A stretch of DNA of 64,000 bases from Hyphobacterium sp. SN044 (GTDB lineage: Bacteria; Pseudomonadota; Alphaproteobacteria; Caulobacterales; Maricaulaceae), in NCBI RefSeq assembly GCF_021864465.1, contig NZ_JAKKUV010000002.1, forward strand, positions 124,001 to 188,000. The letters are read 5' to 3'. The translations under genes and the position numbers were made by a program. Under the pieces are notes generated by a model. The model saw nothing but the letters and a program-made list of their open reading frames with translations. It made no database searches and had not been told where the DNA came from. Below, one piece after another: positions 39,134-51,087 of this stretch (position 1 is its first letter; every line of letters starts with the position of its first letter).

Positions 39134-39594
39134 GCCAGAAAAGCAATGACGCCGTCGCGGTCAATCGCCGCGCGCGCTTCGACTACGAAGTCGAGGAGAC
39201 ATTCGAAGCTGGCATACAGCTTGTCGGCAGCGAGGTGAAATCCCTGCGCGACGGCCGGGCGAACATCGCCGAAGCCTATGTCGGGCCGGAAGGCGACGAG
39301 ATCTATCTGATCAACGCCGACATCCCGCCCTACAGCCATGGCAACCAGTTCAATCACGAGCCGCGCCGCAAACGGAAACTCCTGCTCAATCGCAAGGAGA
39401 TCAACAAGCTTGCCGGTGCCGTGCAGAAGGAAGGGCGGACGATCGTTCCGCTGCGGCTCTATTTCAACGGCCGCGGGCTCGCCAAGCTTCAGATCGGCCT
39501 CGCCAAGGGCAAGAAGACGATCGACAAGCGCGAGACGATCAAGCGTCGCGACTGGGATCGCAGCAAGCATCGGCTGATGAAGAATTTCGGCTAG
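39130..39594 (+). CDS. smpB: SsrA (tmRNA)-binding protein
   Basis: A 154-residue protein with the SmpB OB-fold: [20 protein letters not shown], then [14 protein letters not shown] and [19 protein letters not shown]. The basic C-terminal tail ends [24 protein letters not shown]. It brings tmRNA to stalled ribosomes for trans-translation. GTG start within the dapA stop (GTGA). The tmRNA gene is not in this window. Its stop overlaps the stop of the convergent uracil-DNA glycosylase gene by 4 bases. Confidence 0.97.
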   Translation: MSQKSNDAVAVNRRARFDYEVEETFEAGIQLVGSEVKSLRDGRANIAEAYVGPEGDEIYLINADIPPYSHGNQFNHEPRRKRKLLLNRKEINKLAGAVQKEGRTIVPLRLYFNGRGLAKLQIGLAKGKKTIDKRETIKRRDWDRSKHRLMKNFG

Positions 39595-40241
39595 CGGCCG
39601 AGAAACCGCCGGATTGCTTCGAACACATCGTCGAACATGGCTTCGGTCAGCCTGCCCGTGTTCGTGTTGTACCGGGAGCAGTGATAGCTGTCGAAAAGCC
39701 GGACCTTCCCGTGCGGACCGTCGAGATCGGTTTCCGCGCCGTGGGCGAACGTCGCCGCGTTCAGCTTGTATCCCAGCGTCTTCAGCGTGTTGTCGTGCGC
39801 GATCTTTCCCAGCGCCAGGATGGCTTTGAGCCGCGGCAGGGCCTCGAAGCGTGCCTCGAGATAGGGGCGGCACTGGTTCGCTTCTGCGGTCTCCGGCTTG
39901 TTCTGCGGCGGGACGCAGCGCACGGCGTTGGTGATCATTGCGCCGTCCAGCGTCACGCCATCACCGGCATGGGCGGCGTAGCTGCCGCGCGAGAAGCCGT
40001 GCTTTTCCAGCGTCGCGTAGAGCAGGTCGCCGGCATAGTCGCCGGTAAAGGGACGGCCGGTCTGGTTCGCGCCCTTGAGGCCCGGCGCGAGACCGACGAT
40101 CAGGAATTCGGCGTCCGGATCACCGAAGGACGGGACGGGCGCATTGAAGAAGGACGGATAGGTTGCCGCGTTCGCTTCGCGGAATGCGACGAGGCGCGGG
40201 CAGAGCGGACAATCGAGCGGCGGTTCTGGCGGGGCCGGCAT
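39591..40241 (-). CDS. Uracil-DNA glycosylase, family 4/5 type with [4Fe-4S] cysteines
   Basis: A 216-residue DNA repair enzyme. CPLCPRLV near 11 gives the first cluster cysteines, and [23 protein letters not shown] near 49 is the catalytic motif of the thermostable UDG families; GLAPG rather than GEAPG points to family 5 (UdgB type). [15 protein letters not shown] near 103 holds another cysteine, and [15 protein letters not shown] near 184 matches the H-P-S-like second motif. It excises uracil and related bases. It starts directly beside the NYN protein gene, which probably shares its transcript. Confidence 0.88.
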   Translation of the reverse strand: MPAPPEPPLDCPLCPRLVAFREANAATYPSFFNAPVPSFGDPDAEFLIVGLAPGLKGANQTGRPFTGDYAGDLLYATLEKHGFSRGSYAAHAGDGVTLDGAMITNAVRCVPPQNKPETAEANQCRPYLEARFEALPRLKAILALGKIAHDNTLKTLGYKLNAATFAHGAETDLDGPHGKVRLFDSYHCSRYNTNTGRLTEAMFDDVFEAIRRFLGR

Positions 40242-40792
40242 CAGTCGGCGTTGCGCGGTTCGCGGGCTTCCCGGCCGATCAGTTTTTCCAGATCGGCAAC
40301 GTCGATGAAGGCATCGGCCTGACGGCGCAGATCGTCCGAGATCATCGACGGCTGCGACTTCATCGACGAGACGACCGACACGCGGGTGCCGCGGCGCTGG
40401 CAGGCTTCGACGGCGGAGCGGAAATCACCATCGCCGGAGAACAGGACGATGTGGTCGAGCCAGGCGGAGGCCTCGATCAGGTCGACCGCCATCTCGACAT
40501 CCATGTCGCCCTTCACGCGGCGGCGGCCGGTTTCGTCGGTATATTCCTTGGCCGGCTTGGTGACGACGTTGAAGCCGTTGTAGGCGAGCCAGTCGACGAG
40601 CGGGCGCAGCGGGGTGTAGTCCTCGGTCTCGAGCAGGGCGGTGTAATAGTTCGCGCGGATCAGACGGCCGCGTTTCTTGAACTCTTCCAGAAGCTTGCGG
40701 TAGTCGATGTCGAAATCGAGCGCTTTCGAGGTCGAGTAGAGATTGGCGCCGTCGATAAAAAGTCCGATGCGGTCGTTGGGATAAAAGGTCAT
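40241..40792 (-). CDS. NYN-domain (LabA-like) protein
   Basis: The 183-residue protein has the PIN-like NYN fold: RIGLFIDGANLYSTSKALDF near 8, KGDMDVEMAVDLIEAS near 94 and IVLFSGDGDFRSAV near 114, where the aspartates form the metal site. LabA-like proteins are predicted RNases, though activity has rarely been shown. It is conserved in alphaproteobacteria near rpoZ/rsh. It is head-to-head with folK, so close that both genes must share overlapping leaders. Confidence 0.9.
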   Translation of the reverse strand: MTFYPNDRIGLFIDGANLYSTSKALDFDIDYRKLLEEFKKRGRLIRANYYTALLETEDYTPLRPLVDWLAYNGFNVVTKPAKEYTDETGRRRVKGDMDVEMAVDLIEASAWLDHIVLFSGDGDFRSAVEACQRRGTRVSVVSSMKSQPSMISDDLRRQADAFIDVADLEKLIGREAREPRNAD

Positions 40793-40808
40793 GGGAATCG
40801 ATCCTCAA

Positions 40809-41330
40809 ATGGGTCAACAAACACGGCCGGTCCGCGCCCTGATCGCGCTTGGCGGAAACCTGCCGTGGCAAGACATAGCGCCCGAACGGCTTTTACCCAA
40901 GGTGTTCGACGCACTCGATGGCGAAGAAATCCGGGTCCTTGCCCGGTCGTCGCTATGGCGTACACCCGCCTGGCCCGATCCGTCCGCGCCGCCTTACGTG
41001 AACGCCGCGGCGGCAATCGAGACGACCCTGGATCCGGATGCGCTGCTGAGCCGGCTCCACGCGACCGAACGAGCGTTCGGACGGATCCGCGGCGCGGATC
41101 GCAACCAGTCCCGCACGCTCGACCTCGATATCATCGACTTTGGCGGACAGCAGATTGATGCGCCCGATCTGACACTTCCGCACCCGCGTGCGACCAGCCG
41201 TGCCTTCGTGCTGTTGCCCCTGCAGGAGGTCGCTCCGGACTGGCTTGATCCTTTATCTGGGCAGGGGATCGACGCACTGATCCTGGGCTTGCCGGACAGC
41301 GATGTGACCGCCTGCGTCCGGATCGGCTGA
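40809..41330 (+). CDS. folK: 2-amino-4-hydroxy-6-hydroxymethyldihydropteridine pyrophosphokinase
   Basis: A 173-residue folate-pathway enzyme that transfers pyrophosphate from ATP to hydroxymethyl-dihydropterin. It shows LIALGGNLPW near 10, SSLWRTPAWPDPSAPPYVNAA near 49, and RTLDLDIIDFGGQ near 103 with the metal aspartates, then LPHPRATSRAFVLLPLQEV. The ATG at 40809 is chosen; an in-frame ATG at 40791 would overlap the start of the divergent NYN gene and has no well-spaced ribosome site. Confidence 0.92.
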   Translation: MGQQTRPVRALIALGGNLPWQDIAPERLLPKVFDALDGEEIRVLARSSLWRTPAWPDPSAPPYVNAAAAIETTLDPDALLSRLHATERAFGRIRGADRNQSRTLDLDIIDFGGQQIDAPDLTLPHPRATSRAFVLLPLQEVAPDWLDPLSGQGIDALILGLPDSDVTACVRIG

Positions 41331-41353
41331 ATTCTTCCGTTGTGCAATGCGGC

Positions 41354-41384
41354 AGACCCCTTGCCGGACTGGCCAATGGGGTCT
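41354..41384. terminator. Stem-loop between folK and rpoZ
   Basis: AGACCCC (41354-41360) pairs with GGGGTCT (41378-41384), and TTGCC pairs imperfectly with GGCCAA inside. It lies 24 bases after the folK stop and 51 before rpoZ. TAAAC rather than a T-run follows, so it could be a weak terminator or a leader structure of the rpoZ-rsh transcript. Confidence 0.45.
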
Positions 41385-41434
41385 AAACAGCGCGGTTCCA
41401 AGCCACCGGGCTGACAAGCAAGGAGACCGCGCGC

Positions 41435-41803
41435 ATGGCTCGCGTCACCGTCGAAGACTGCATCGAAAAAGTCCCGAACCGCTTCAAGCTGGTTCTTCTC
41501 GCCGCGCACCGCGCCCGCAATATCTCCGCGGGTTCCGCGCTGACCATTGACCGCGACAACGACAAGAACCCGGTCGTGGCGCTGCGCGAGATTGCGGACG
41601 ACACGGTCGATCTCGACGTGCTGGGCGAGAGCCTGGTTTCCGGCCTGCAGCGCGTCCTGCCGAGCGAGGACGACGACGAGCAGGATGCCGACAACAACGT
41701 TCCGCAGATCGAAGCGAAGCCCGCCGTGGCCGAGCCGGATGAAGCGGAAATGCTGAAAGCGCTGCAGAGCGACCGCGACGGCGCTCCGGACACGCGCTTC
41801 TAG
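41435..41803 (+). CDS. rpoZ: RNA polymerase omega subunit
   Basis: The 122-residue protein opens [20 protein letters not shown] and has [13 protein letters not shown], the standard omega core that wraps the beta-prime C-terminus. From ~75 on it has an acidic, low-complexity tail ([12 protein letters not shown]), longer than in E. coli and common in alphaproteobacteria. It also supports ppGpp action on the polymerase, which fits with the ppGpp synthetase gene 6 bases downstream. Confidence 0.95.
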   Translation: MARVTVEDCIEKVPNRFKLVLLAAHRARNISAGSALTIDRDNDKNPVVALREIADDTVDLDVLGESLVSGLQRVLPSEDDDEQDADNNVPQIEAKPAVAEPDEAEMLKALQSDRDGAPDTRF

Positions 41804-41809
41804 TCGGGC

Positions 41810-44037
<2,228 letters not shown>

Positions 44038-44041
<4 letters not shown>

Positions 44042-44625
44042 ACAAGGACGAGGTGCTTGACGAATTCCGGGCGGCGGGCGCGCTGAAGGAAGGGCATTTC
44101 ATCCTGTCGTCCGGCCTCAGAAGCCCGGTCTTCCTGATGAAGGCGCTGGTCTTCGCCGACGCTATGCGCACCGAAAGGCTGTGTGCGGCGCTGGCCGACA
44201 AGGTTCGCGGCGAGCTGTCCGATCAACCGACCATCGTCGTGTCGCCCGCCGTCGGCGGCATCGTGCCCGGCTACGAGATGGGCCGGCAGATGGGTCTGCC
44301 GGCGATTTATGTCGAGCGCGAGGAAGGCGAGTTCCGCCTGCGCCGCGGCTTCGAGCTGGGCCCCGAAGACAAGGTGCTGGTGGTCGAGGATATTGTCACG
44401 ACCGGCCTGTCCTCGCGCGAATGCATCGATGCGATCAAGGCGACGGGCGCGACCGTGCTGGCTGAAGCCTGCCTCGTGGACCGGTCGGGCGGCGAGGCCG
44501 ATGTCGGCGTGCCGCTGATCTCGCTCGCACAGGTGAAATTCCCGGCCTATGCGCCGGACGATCTGCCGCCGGAACTGGCCGCCATACCCGCGACCAAGCC
44601 GGGCAGCCGCGGACTGAAGGCCTGA
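44038..44625 (+). CDS. pyrE: Orotate phosphoribosyltransferase
   Basis: The 195-residue enzyme forms OMP from orotate and PRPP in pyrimidine synthesis. It has [14 protein letters not shown] near 21, [19 protein letters not shown] near 68 and the PRPP loop [14 protein letters not shown] near 113. It is coupled to rsh through ATGA and followed 2 bases later by pdxJ, the common alphaproteobacterial order. Confidence 0.95.
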
Positions 44626-44627
44626 CC

Positions 44628-45374
44628 ATGCTTCGCCTGGGCGTCAATATCGACCACGTCGCGACAATCCGGAACGCCAGGGGCGGGGCGCATCCCGACC
44701 CGGTGCGCGCCGCGCACGCCGCTGCCGAAGCGGGGGCTGACGGGATCACCGCGCATCTGCGTGAGGACCGCCGGCACATCTCCGACGCTGACATCGACCG
44801 TCTGTCGCAAGAGATTTCGCTACCGCTCAATCTTGAAATGGCGGCGACTGACGAGATGCTGGCGATCGCCTTGCGCCACACGCCGCATGCGGTGTGCATC
44901 GTTCCGGAGAAGCGCGAGGAGCGGACGACGGAAGGTGGTCTCGACGTGGCCGCGCAGCACCGTCACATCGCGCCTTTCGTAGACCAGCTGAGCGCTGCCG
45001 GGTGCCGGGTTTCGCTCTTCATCGAGGCCGACCCGGTGCAGATCGCCGTGGCGGAAGCGCTTGGGGCCGCGGTCGTCGAACTGCATACCGGGGCCTATGC
45101 CGAGGCCTGGATTGCGGGTGACCGCGAGGCGGTCGAGCATCACCTGACCCGGCTGCGCCGCAGTGCCGAGGAAGGCGCGAGGCGGGGTCTCGAAATCCAT
45201 GCCGGACACGGGCTGACCTTCGACTGCGTGAGACCGGTCGCGGCGATCCCGGAAGTCGTCGAGCTCAATATCGGACATTTCCTTGTTGGCGAGGCGATTT
45301 TCTCCGGCCTCCATGCCGCCGTGAAGCGGATGCGGTCACTGATGGACGAGGCCCGCAGCGAGGCGGCGGCGTGA
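44628..45374 (+). CDS. pdxJ: Pyridoxine 5'-phosphate synthase
   Basis: A 248-residue barrel enzyme that makes pyridoxine 5'-phosphate from 1-deoxyxylulose 5-phosphate and 3-amino-2-oxopropyl phosphate. It shows [19 protein letters not shown] at the start, [12 protein letters not shown] near 43, [20 protein letters not shown] near 88, ELHTGAYA near 150 and AGHGLTFD near 190, all standard. The stop overlaps acpS (GTGA). Confidence 0.97.
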   Translation: MLRLGVNIDHVATIRNARGGAHPDPVRAAHAAAEAGADGITAHLREDRRHISDADIDRLSQEISLPLNLEMAATDEMLAIALRHTPHAVCIVPEKREERTTEGGLDVAAQHRHIAPFVDQLSAAGCRVSLFIEADPVQIAVAEALGAAVVELHTGAYAEAWIAGDREAVEHHLTRLRRSAEEGARRGLEIHAGHGLTFDCVRPVAAIPEVVELNIGHFLVGEAIFSGLHAAVKRMRSLMDEARSEAAA

Positions 45375-45781
45375 TCGTTGGGATCGGATCCGACCTGATC
45401 GATATCCGCCGAATCGAGCGGACGCTGGAACGCCATGGCGAGCGCTTCACCCAGCGCTGTTTCACCGAGATCGAGCGCGCCAAGTCCGACAAGCGCCGGA
45501 TGCGTGCGGCCAGCTATGCCAAGCGCTATGCCGCCAAGGAGGCGGGTGCCAAGGCGCTCGGGACCGGGATTGCGCGCGGCGTGTCGTGGAAGGAAATCGG
45601 CGTCGTTAACCTGCCGGGCGGCAAGCCGACGCTGGAGCTGAAGGGACGGGCGCTTGACTGGCTGGCCCGCCTGACGCCGCCGGGTCACTCGCCGGTCGTT
45701 CACATCACCATCACCGACGATCATCCGTGGGCGCAGGCCTTCGTGGTGATCGAGGCACTGCCGCACGCACCGAGCGCATGA
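45371..45781 (+). CDS. acpS: Holo-[acyl-carrier-protein] synthase
   Basis: The 136-residue enzyme transfers phosphopantetheine from CoA to acyl carrier protein. [19 protein letters not shown] near the start, [11 protein letters not shown] near 33 and [16 protein letters not shown] near 57 hold the metal Asp and Glu. GTG start inside the pdxJ stop. Its stop overlaps the rnc ATG directly; in many relatives lepB lies between these two genes. Confidence 0.96.
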   Translation: MIVGIGSDLIDIRRIERTLERHGERFTQRCFTEIERAKSDKRRMRAASYAKRYAAKEAGAKALGTGIARGVSWKEIGVVNLPGGKPTLELKGRALDWLARLTPPGHSPVVHITITDDHPWAQAFVVIEALPHAPSA

Positions 45782-46467
45782 CCGGCCTGAACGATCTCCA
45801 GAAACGGCTCGGCTACGCTTTCCGGGACGAGACGCTGTTGCAGCGGGCGTTGACTCACGGGAGCTATCTGTCGCTGCCGGGCCAGGCCGATACGCGCTCC
45901 AATCAGCGCCTTGAATTCCTCGGCGACCGGGTGCTGGGACTCGCCGCGGCCGAATGGCTGTTTGCCGAGCGCGGCGAAGCAGACGAGGGCGATCTGACCT
46001 CGGCCTTTCATCCGCTGGTGCGCAAGGAGGCCTGCGCGCACATCGCCGAAAAGATGGGGCTGGAGCCGCACCTGCTGACCGGTTCGATCGAGACGCACGG
46101 GTCGAAGACGCGCGTGTCGATCCTCGGCGATGCCTGCGAGGCGGTGCTGGGCGCGATCTATCTCGATGGCGGGTATGATGCGGCGCGGGGCGTGTTTGAA
46201 CGCTTCTGGATCCCGGAAGCAGACAATCTGTCCTATACGGAGAAGGACGCGATCGTGATCCTTCACGAATGGGCGCTGAAACGGTTCCGCAAGGCGCCGG
46301 ACTACATCACCATCGGCCAGACGGGCGAGGCCCATACGCCCGTCTTCGAGGTCGAGGTTCGGATATCCGACATCGCCCCGGCCCTCGGAACGGGCCGGAG
46401 TCTCAAACAGGCGCGCCGCGAAGCGGCGGAAGCCTTCATCAAGCGGGAGAAGCTGCGTGAGCGGTAA
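45778..46467 (+). CDS. rnc: Ribonuclease III
   Basis: A 229-residue double-strand RNA endonuclease for rRNA and mRNA processing. The signature [21 protein letters not shown] near 41 holds the catalytic acids, with [16 protein letters not shown] near 118 as the second metal motif. The C-terminal dsRBD (~155-225) ends [16 protein letters not shown]. It overlaps acpS by 4 bases and era by 11 bases. Confidence 0.96.
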   Translation: MTGLNDLQKRLGYAFRDETLLQRALTHGSYLSLPGQADTRSNQRLEFLGDRVLGLAAAEWLFAERGEADEGDLTSAFHPLVRKEACAHIAEKMGLEPHLLTGSIETHGSKTRVSILGDACEAVLGAIYLDGGYDAARGVFERFWIPEADNLSYTEKDAIVILHEWALKRFRKAPDYITIGQTGEAHTPVFEVEVRISDIAPALGTGRSLKQARREAAEAFIKREKLRER

Positions 46468-47401
46468 CCAGACGCGGGCCGGCTTTGCCGCCGTCATCGG
46501 CGCCCCGAATGCGGGCAAGTCGACACTCGTGAACGCCCTCGTCGGCGAGAAGGTGTCGATCGTCACCCAGAAGGTGCAGACCACGCGCTTTCCGATCCGC
46601 GGTGTGGCGATGCACGGCACGACCCAGATCGTGCTGGTCGACACGCCGGGCGTGTTCGCGCCGCGCCGCCGGCTCGACCGGGCCATGGTCCGCGCGGCCT
46701 GGATCGGGGCGCAGGACGCTGACGTCGTCGTCCACGTGATCGATGCCGCCTCGCGCGCCGATGTCGAGGACGGTCAGGGCAAGGCCGGGCAGAAGCGTTC
46801 GGTCGAGGACGATGACCGGGTGATCGAGGGGCTGAAGGCATCCGGCCGCAAGGCGATCCTGGCACTCAACAAGGTCGATCTGATGCGCCGCGACCGGCTG
46901 CTGGCGCTGTCGCAGGACCTATTCGGGACCGGAGTTTATTCCGACGTCTTCATGATCAGCGCGGAAAAGGGTCATGGCGTCGCCGATCTCAAGGCCGTGC
47001 TGGCCGACCGCATGCCGGATGGCCCCTATTTCTTCCCGGAAGACCAGTCCGCCGACGTGCCGCAGCGCGTCATGGCCGCCGAGATCACGCGCGAGAAGCT
47101 TTATCTGCGCCTGCACAAGGAATTGCCTTATGCCAGCCATGTCGAGACCGAGGGCTGGCAGGTGAAGAAGGACGGCTCGGTCCGGATCGACCAGATCATC
47201 TATATCGAGCGCGAGACGCAAAAGCCGATCGTGCTGGGCAAGGGCGGGGCGACGATCAAGAAGATCGGCGAACTGGCCCGCGCCGACATGGAAGACCTGT
47301 TCGGCTGCAAGGTGCATCTCTTCCTGCAGGTGCAGGTGAAGCCGAACTGGGCCGAGCGGTCCGAGCACTACACGTCGATCGGACTCGACTTCAACTCGTG
47401 A
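46457..47401 (+). CDS. era: GTPase Era
   Basis: The 314-residue GTPase assists 16S rRNA maturation and 30S assembly. G1 is GAPNAGKSTL near 16, G3 is DTPG, and G4 is NKVD near 138. The C-terminal KH domain includes LGKGGATIKKIGELARADMEDLFG near 258. A region at ~95-120 (DVEDGQGKAGQKRSVEDDD) is slightly longer than in E. coli Era. GTG start within rnc. Confidence 0.96.
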   Translation: MSGNQTRAGFAAVIGAPNAGKSTLVNALVGEKVSIVTQKVQTTRFPIRGVAMHGTTQIVLVDTPGVFAPRRRLDRAMVRAAWIGAQDADVVVHVIDAASRADVEDGQGKAGQKRSVEDDDRVIEGLKASGRKAILALNKVDLMRRDRLLALSQDLFGTGVYSDVFMISAEKGHGVADLKAVLADRMPDGPYFFPEDQSADVPQRVMAAEITREKLYLRLHKELPYASHVETEGWQVKKDGSVRIDQIIYIERETQKPIVLGKGGATIKKIGELARADMEDLFGCKVHLFLQVQVKPNWAERSEHYTSIGLDFNS

Positions 47402-47418
47402 GGCGCTAAGCCCGGCAC

Positions 47419-48150
47419 ATGGAATGGACGGGTGACGGCATTGTTCTCGCGGTCCGGCCGCATGGCGAAACCAGCGCGATCGTCGACCTGCTGACGGAAT
47501 CGCAGGGGCGGCATACCGGTCTCGTGCGGGGCGGGCGTTCGCGCACGGCGCGGCCGGTCCTGCAGCCGGGCAATAGAGTGCATGCCACCTGGCGGGCGCG
47601 GCTGTCCGACCATCTCGGGAATTTCGACGTTGAGGCCGACCGGCTTGTCGCCGGCGAGCTGATGGAGGACCGGCTGGCGCTGGCCGGACTCAATGCCGCC
47701 TGCACGATGGCCTGTCTTGCGCTGCCGGAACGCGAGCCGCATGCCGCCGTCTATCGCGCTTTCTCCATCCTGCTGGATTCCTTCGCCAAACCGGATATCT
47801 GGCCGGCGCTTTATGTCCGTTGGGAGGCCGGCTTGCTGACCGATCTCGGCTACGGGATCGACCTGACGCGGTGCGCAATCACCGGCGAGCGCGCCGAGCT
47901 CAGCCATGTCAGCCCGAAATCCGGGCGGGCGGTGACCGCGTCGGCTGCCGAACCCTATCTCGACAAGCTGTTGAAACTGCCAGCCTTCCTGACGGCCTCC
48001 GAATGCGAGGTGGGCGAGGGGGATGTCGCCGCAGGGCTCGCCCTCACCGGGCATTTCCTGCAGCGCCGGGTGCTCTGGCCGCACGACCGCGACCTGCCGG
48101 AAGCCCGCCAGCGCATGATCGACCGGCTGGCCGAAGCGGAGCGGCTGTAG
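47419..48150 (+). CDS. recO: DNA repair protein RecO
   Basis: The 243-residue recombination mediator loads RecA with RecR. The N-terminal OB-fold opens WTGDGIVLAVRPHGETSAIVDLLTESQGRH, and a helical C-terminal region follows. The four-cysteine zinc motif of many RecO proteins is not seen; only TRCAITGERAELSHVSPKSGRAV remains at that place, as in other alphaproteobacteria. It follows era by 17 bases. Confidence 0.92.
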   Translation: MEWTGDGIVLAVRPHGETSAIVDLLTESQGRHTGLVRGGRSRTARPVLQPGNRVHATWRARLSDHLGNFDVEADRLVAGELMEDRLALAGLNAACTMACLALPEREPHAAVYRAFSILLDSFAKPDIWPALYVRWEAGLLTDLGYGIDLTRCAITGERAELSHVSPKSGRAVTASAAEPYLDKLLKLPAFLTASECEVGEGDVAAGLALTGHFLQRRVLWPHDRDLPEARQRMIDRLAEAERL

Positions 48151-48163
48151 ACGGGCGCGTTTC

Positions 48164-48178
48164 GCCGGTCAGACCGGC
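48164..48178. promoter_or_regulatory. Short perfect dyad between recO and parC
   Basis: GCCGGTCAGACCGGC has 7-base arms around a single A. It starts 14 bases after the recO stop and ends 37 bases before parC. It could end the recO transcript or act as an operator for parC; a TACACT (-10-like) follows at 48180. Neither role is certain. Confidence 0.35.
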
Positions 48179-48215
48179 TACACTCATAGGCACTGCGAAT
48201 CAGAGGGCCTGACCC

Positions 48216-50489
48216 ATGGGCGAGCTTGTCACACCGGATGGCGGCGAGATCTTCGAAGAGCCGTTCGATGAAGCGCTGTCGAAGCGCTACCTCGCCTATG
48301 CACTGTCGACCATCACCCAGCGCGCGCTGCCCGATGCGCGCGACGGGTTGAAGCCGGTTCACCGGCGCATCCTGCATGCGATGCGCCTTCTCAAGCTGGA
48401 CCCCGATACCGCGTTCAAGAAATCGGCGCGGGTGGTCGGCGATGTGATCGGCCGCTTCCACCCGCACGGCGACCAGGCCGTCTATGATGCCATGGTCCGG
48501 CTCGCGCAGGATTTCGCCTCGCGCTATCCCCTGGTCGACGGGCAGGGCAATTTCGGGAATATCGACGGCGATAACGCTGCCGCCTACCGCTATACCGAGG
48601 CGCGCCTGACCGAAACGGCGCGGCTGCTTCTGGAAGGCCTCGACGAGGGCGCGGTCGATTTCCGCAAGACCTATAACGAGGAGGATGACGAACCCGTCGT
48701 CCTGCCGGCAGCGTTTCCCAACCTGCTGGCGAACGGTTCGTCCGGTATCGCGGTCGGCATGGCGACCAATATCCCGCCGCACAATGCCTATGAGCTGTGC
48801 CGGGCGGCGCGCCAGCTGATCAACAATCCGGATGCCTCCGTGGCGCAGCTCTGCCGTTCGGTGAAGGGGCCGGACTTCCCGACGGGCGGGATCTGCGTGG
48901 AACCGGCGGAGGCGATCCGCGAGGCCTATGAGACGGGGCGCGGCGGATTTCGTGTCCGCGCGCGATGGAACCAGGAAGACCTCGGCCGGGGCACCTGGCA
49001 GATCGTCGTCACCGAGATTCCCTATCAGGTCCAGAAGGCCAAACTGGTGGAGCGGATCGCCCAACTGCTCGACCAGAAGAAGCTGCCGCTCCTTGAAGAC
49101 GTGCGCGACGAGAGTGCGGAAGACATCCGCCTCGTGCTCGAGCCGAAGAACCGGAATGTCGATCCGGCGGTGCTGATGGAGTCGCTGTTCAAGCTGACCG
49201 AGCTGGAATCGCGGATATCGCTCAATCTCAACGTGCTCGATCCGTACGGTGCGCCGCGCGTTATGAGCCTCAAGGACGTGCTTCGCGTCTGGCTCGATCA
49301 CCGCCGCGAGGTCGTTGTCCGCCGCGCGAGCAACCGGCTCGCCAAGGTCGAGGACCGGCTGGAAGTGCTGGCCGGTTACATCATCGTCTATGCCGATCTC
49401 GACGAGGTGATCCGGATCATCCGCTTCGAGGACGAGCCGAAGCAGACGCTGATGAAGACGTTCAGCCTGACCGAACGCCAGGCCGAAGCCATTCTCAACA
49501 TGCGCCTGCGCGCCCTGCGCAAGCTGGAAGAGATCGCCATCCGCGAGGAGGAGGCGAAGCTCACGGCCGAGCGCAAGACGCTGAAAACGCTGATCGCGTC
49601 GGATGCGGAACAGTGGGCGAAGGTCGATGGCGAGATTGCCGCGGTCGAGGAAGCCTACGGTCCGAAGACCCCGCTCGGCCGCCGCCGCACCGAATTCGCC
49701 GACGCGCCGGACACCGATCTCGACGCCGTGGCCGAGGCCTTCATCGTCCGGGAATCGATCACGGTCGTGATCTCGGAGAAGGGCTGGATCCGGGCGCTAA
49801 AAGGGCATTCGATCGATCTCGGCGCCGTCGCCTTCAAGGAAGGCGACCGGGGCATGTTCGCCGAGAAATGCGAGACCACCGACAAGCTGATCCTGTTCGC
49901 AACGGACGGCCGCTTCTACACGCTGGACGCGTCGAAACTGCCGGGCGGGCGCGGGCATGGCGAGCCGCTTAGGCTTCACGCCGGCCTGCCGGAAACCGCC
50001 GCTCCCGTCGCGCTGTTCAAGCACGACCCCGAGCGCATGCTGCTGGTGGCGTCACGCGCCGCGCAGGGTTTCCGCATCAGGGAATCCGAAGTCTTCGGCA
50101 TGAAGAAGGGCGGCAAGCAGGTGCTGAATGTCGGCGAGGGCGAGGCGATCGTCTGTATCCCGGCGAATGGCGATACGGTCGCCGTGCTCGGCACCAACAA
50201 GAAGCTGCTGGTCTTCGCGCTGGAGGAAATTCCGGAAATGACCCGCGGCAAGGGGGTTCGCCTGCTTGGCGGGAAGGGCGCGGAACTGGCCGACGCGACC
50301 GTGTTCAACGCCGAGGAAGGCCTCAGCTGGATCGATGGCGCGGGCCGCCGCCAGAGCCTGCCTGATTGGCCAAACTGGTCCGGCAAGCGGGCGCAGGCCG
50401 GCCGGATGCAGCCGAAGGGTTTACCCAAGAACCAGAAATTCGCACCCCGTGACCCCGCCATCGTGGCGCGGGCCGCAGATTCGGCGTAA
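48216..50489 (+). CDS. parC: DNA topoisomerase IV subunit A
   Basis: A 757-residue type IIA topoisomerase subunit that decatenates chromosomes with Par[30 protein letters not shown] near 26 and the quinolone-pocket region [21 protein letters not shown] near 75 are intact. [12 protein letters not shown] near 124 holds the active tyrosine. The C-terminal domain (~495-740) has beta-pinwheel repeats and no GyrA box of the QRRGGKG type, which supports ParC over GyrA. parE is not in the window. Confidence 0.95.
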   Translation: MGELVTPDGGEIFEEPFDEALSKRYLAYALSTITQRALPDARDGLKPVHRRILHAMRLLKLDPDTAFKKSARVVGDVIGRFHPHGDQAVYDAMVRLAQDFASRYPLVDGQGNFGNIDGDNAAAYRYTEARLTETARLLLEGLDEGAVDFRKTYNEEDDEPVVLPAAFPNLLANGSSGIAVGMATNIPPHNAYELCRAARQLINNPDASVAQLCRSVKGPDFPTGGICVEPAEAIREAYETGRGGFRVRARWNQEDLGRGTWQIVVTEIPYQVQKAKLVERIAQLLDQKKLPLLEDVRDESAEDIRLVLEPKNRNVDPAVLMESLFKLTELESRISLNLNVLDPYGAPRVMSLKDVLRVWLDHRREVVVRRASNRLAKVEDRLEVLAGYIIVYADLDEVIRIIRFEDEPKQTLMKTFSLTERQAEAILNMRLRALRKLEEIAIREEEAKLTAERKTLKTLIASDAEQWAKVDGEIAAVEEAYGPKTPLGRRRTEFADAPDTDLDAVAEAFIVRESITVVISEKGWIRALKGHSIDLGAVAFKEGDRGMFAEKCETTDKLILFATDGRFYTLDASKLPGGRGHGEPLRLHAGLPETAAPVALFKHDPERMLLVASRAAQGFRIRESEVFGMKKGGKQVLNVGEGEAIVCIPANGDTVAVLGTNKKLLVFALEEIPEMTRGKGVRLLGGKGAELADATVFNAEEGLSWIDGAGRRQSLPDWPNWSGKRAQAGRMQPKGLPKNQKFAPRDPAIVARAADSA

Positions 50490-50528
50490 GAGGGCGTTCA
50501 AAGCCCAATCCATCGGAGACCGAGCCCC

Positions 50529-51077
50529 ATGTTGATCACCCTCGGCGTCATTGCCGTTCTCGTCGTCATCCTCGTCCTCATCTATAACCGTCTCGTCGCG
50601 CTGCGGCAGACGACGAACCAGGCGTGGGGGGATATCGATGTCCAGCTGAAGCAGCGTCAGGACCTGGTTCCGAACCTGGTCGAGACGGTGAAGGGCTATG
50701 CCAGCCACGAGAAGGAAACGCTGGAGAAGGTTGTCCAGGCACGCAATGCGGCGGTGTCCGCCCATTCGGTGAAGGATCAGGCGCAGGCGGAAAACATGCT
50801 GTCGGGTGCGCTGCGCCAGCTGTTCGCGCTGTCGGAAGCCTATCCGGACCTGAAGGCCAACGAGAACTTCCTGAAACTGCAGGCCGAACTCGCCGATCTG
50901 GAAAACAAGATCGCCGCGGCGCGCCGCTTCTTCAACAACGCGGTCAACGAATACAACACCGCGATCGAGCAATTCCCCGCCGTCGTGCTGGCCAGCCCGA
51001 TGGGCTTCAAGCCGCGCGAATTCTTCGAAGTGGCCGACCGGGCCGCGGTGGAGAATGCTCCGGCGGTAAAGTTCTAG
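50529..51077 (+). CDS. lemA: LemA family protein
   Basis: The 182-residue protein has one N-terminal membrane helix (MLITLGVIAVLVVILVLIYN) and a helical body with the LemA mark NQAWGDIDVQLKQRQDLVPNLVETVKGYASHE near 32. Another conserved region, ARRFFNNAVNEYNTAIEQFP, is near 140. The molecular function of LemA is unsettled. Pairing with an M48 peptidase, here 10 bases downstream, recurs in many bacteria and suggests a shared membrane role. Confidence 0.92.
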   Translation: MLITLGVIAVLVVILVLIYNRLVALRQTTNQAWGDIDVQLKQRQDLVPNLVETVKGYASHEKETLEKVVQARNAAVSAHSVKDQAQAENMLSGALRQLFALSEAYPDLKANENFLKLQAELADLENKIAAARRFFNNAVNEYNTAIEQFPAVVLASPMGFKPREFFEVADRAAVENAPAVKF

Positions 51078-51087
51078 GGAGGCGCTG

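Noticed and set aside
39130-39594. Adjacent tmRNA gene expected near smpB
   Set aside because: No ANDENYALAA-like tag frame or tRNA-like ends were found around smpB; the flanks are coding.
40791-40808. Upstream ATG for folK
   Set aside because: It would overlap the start codon of the divergent NYN gene and lacks a well-spaced ribosome site; the ATG at 40809 fits the family better, though the earlier start cannot be excluded.
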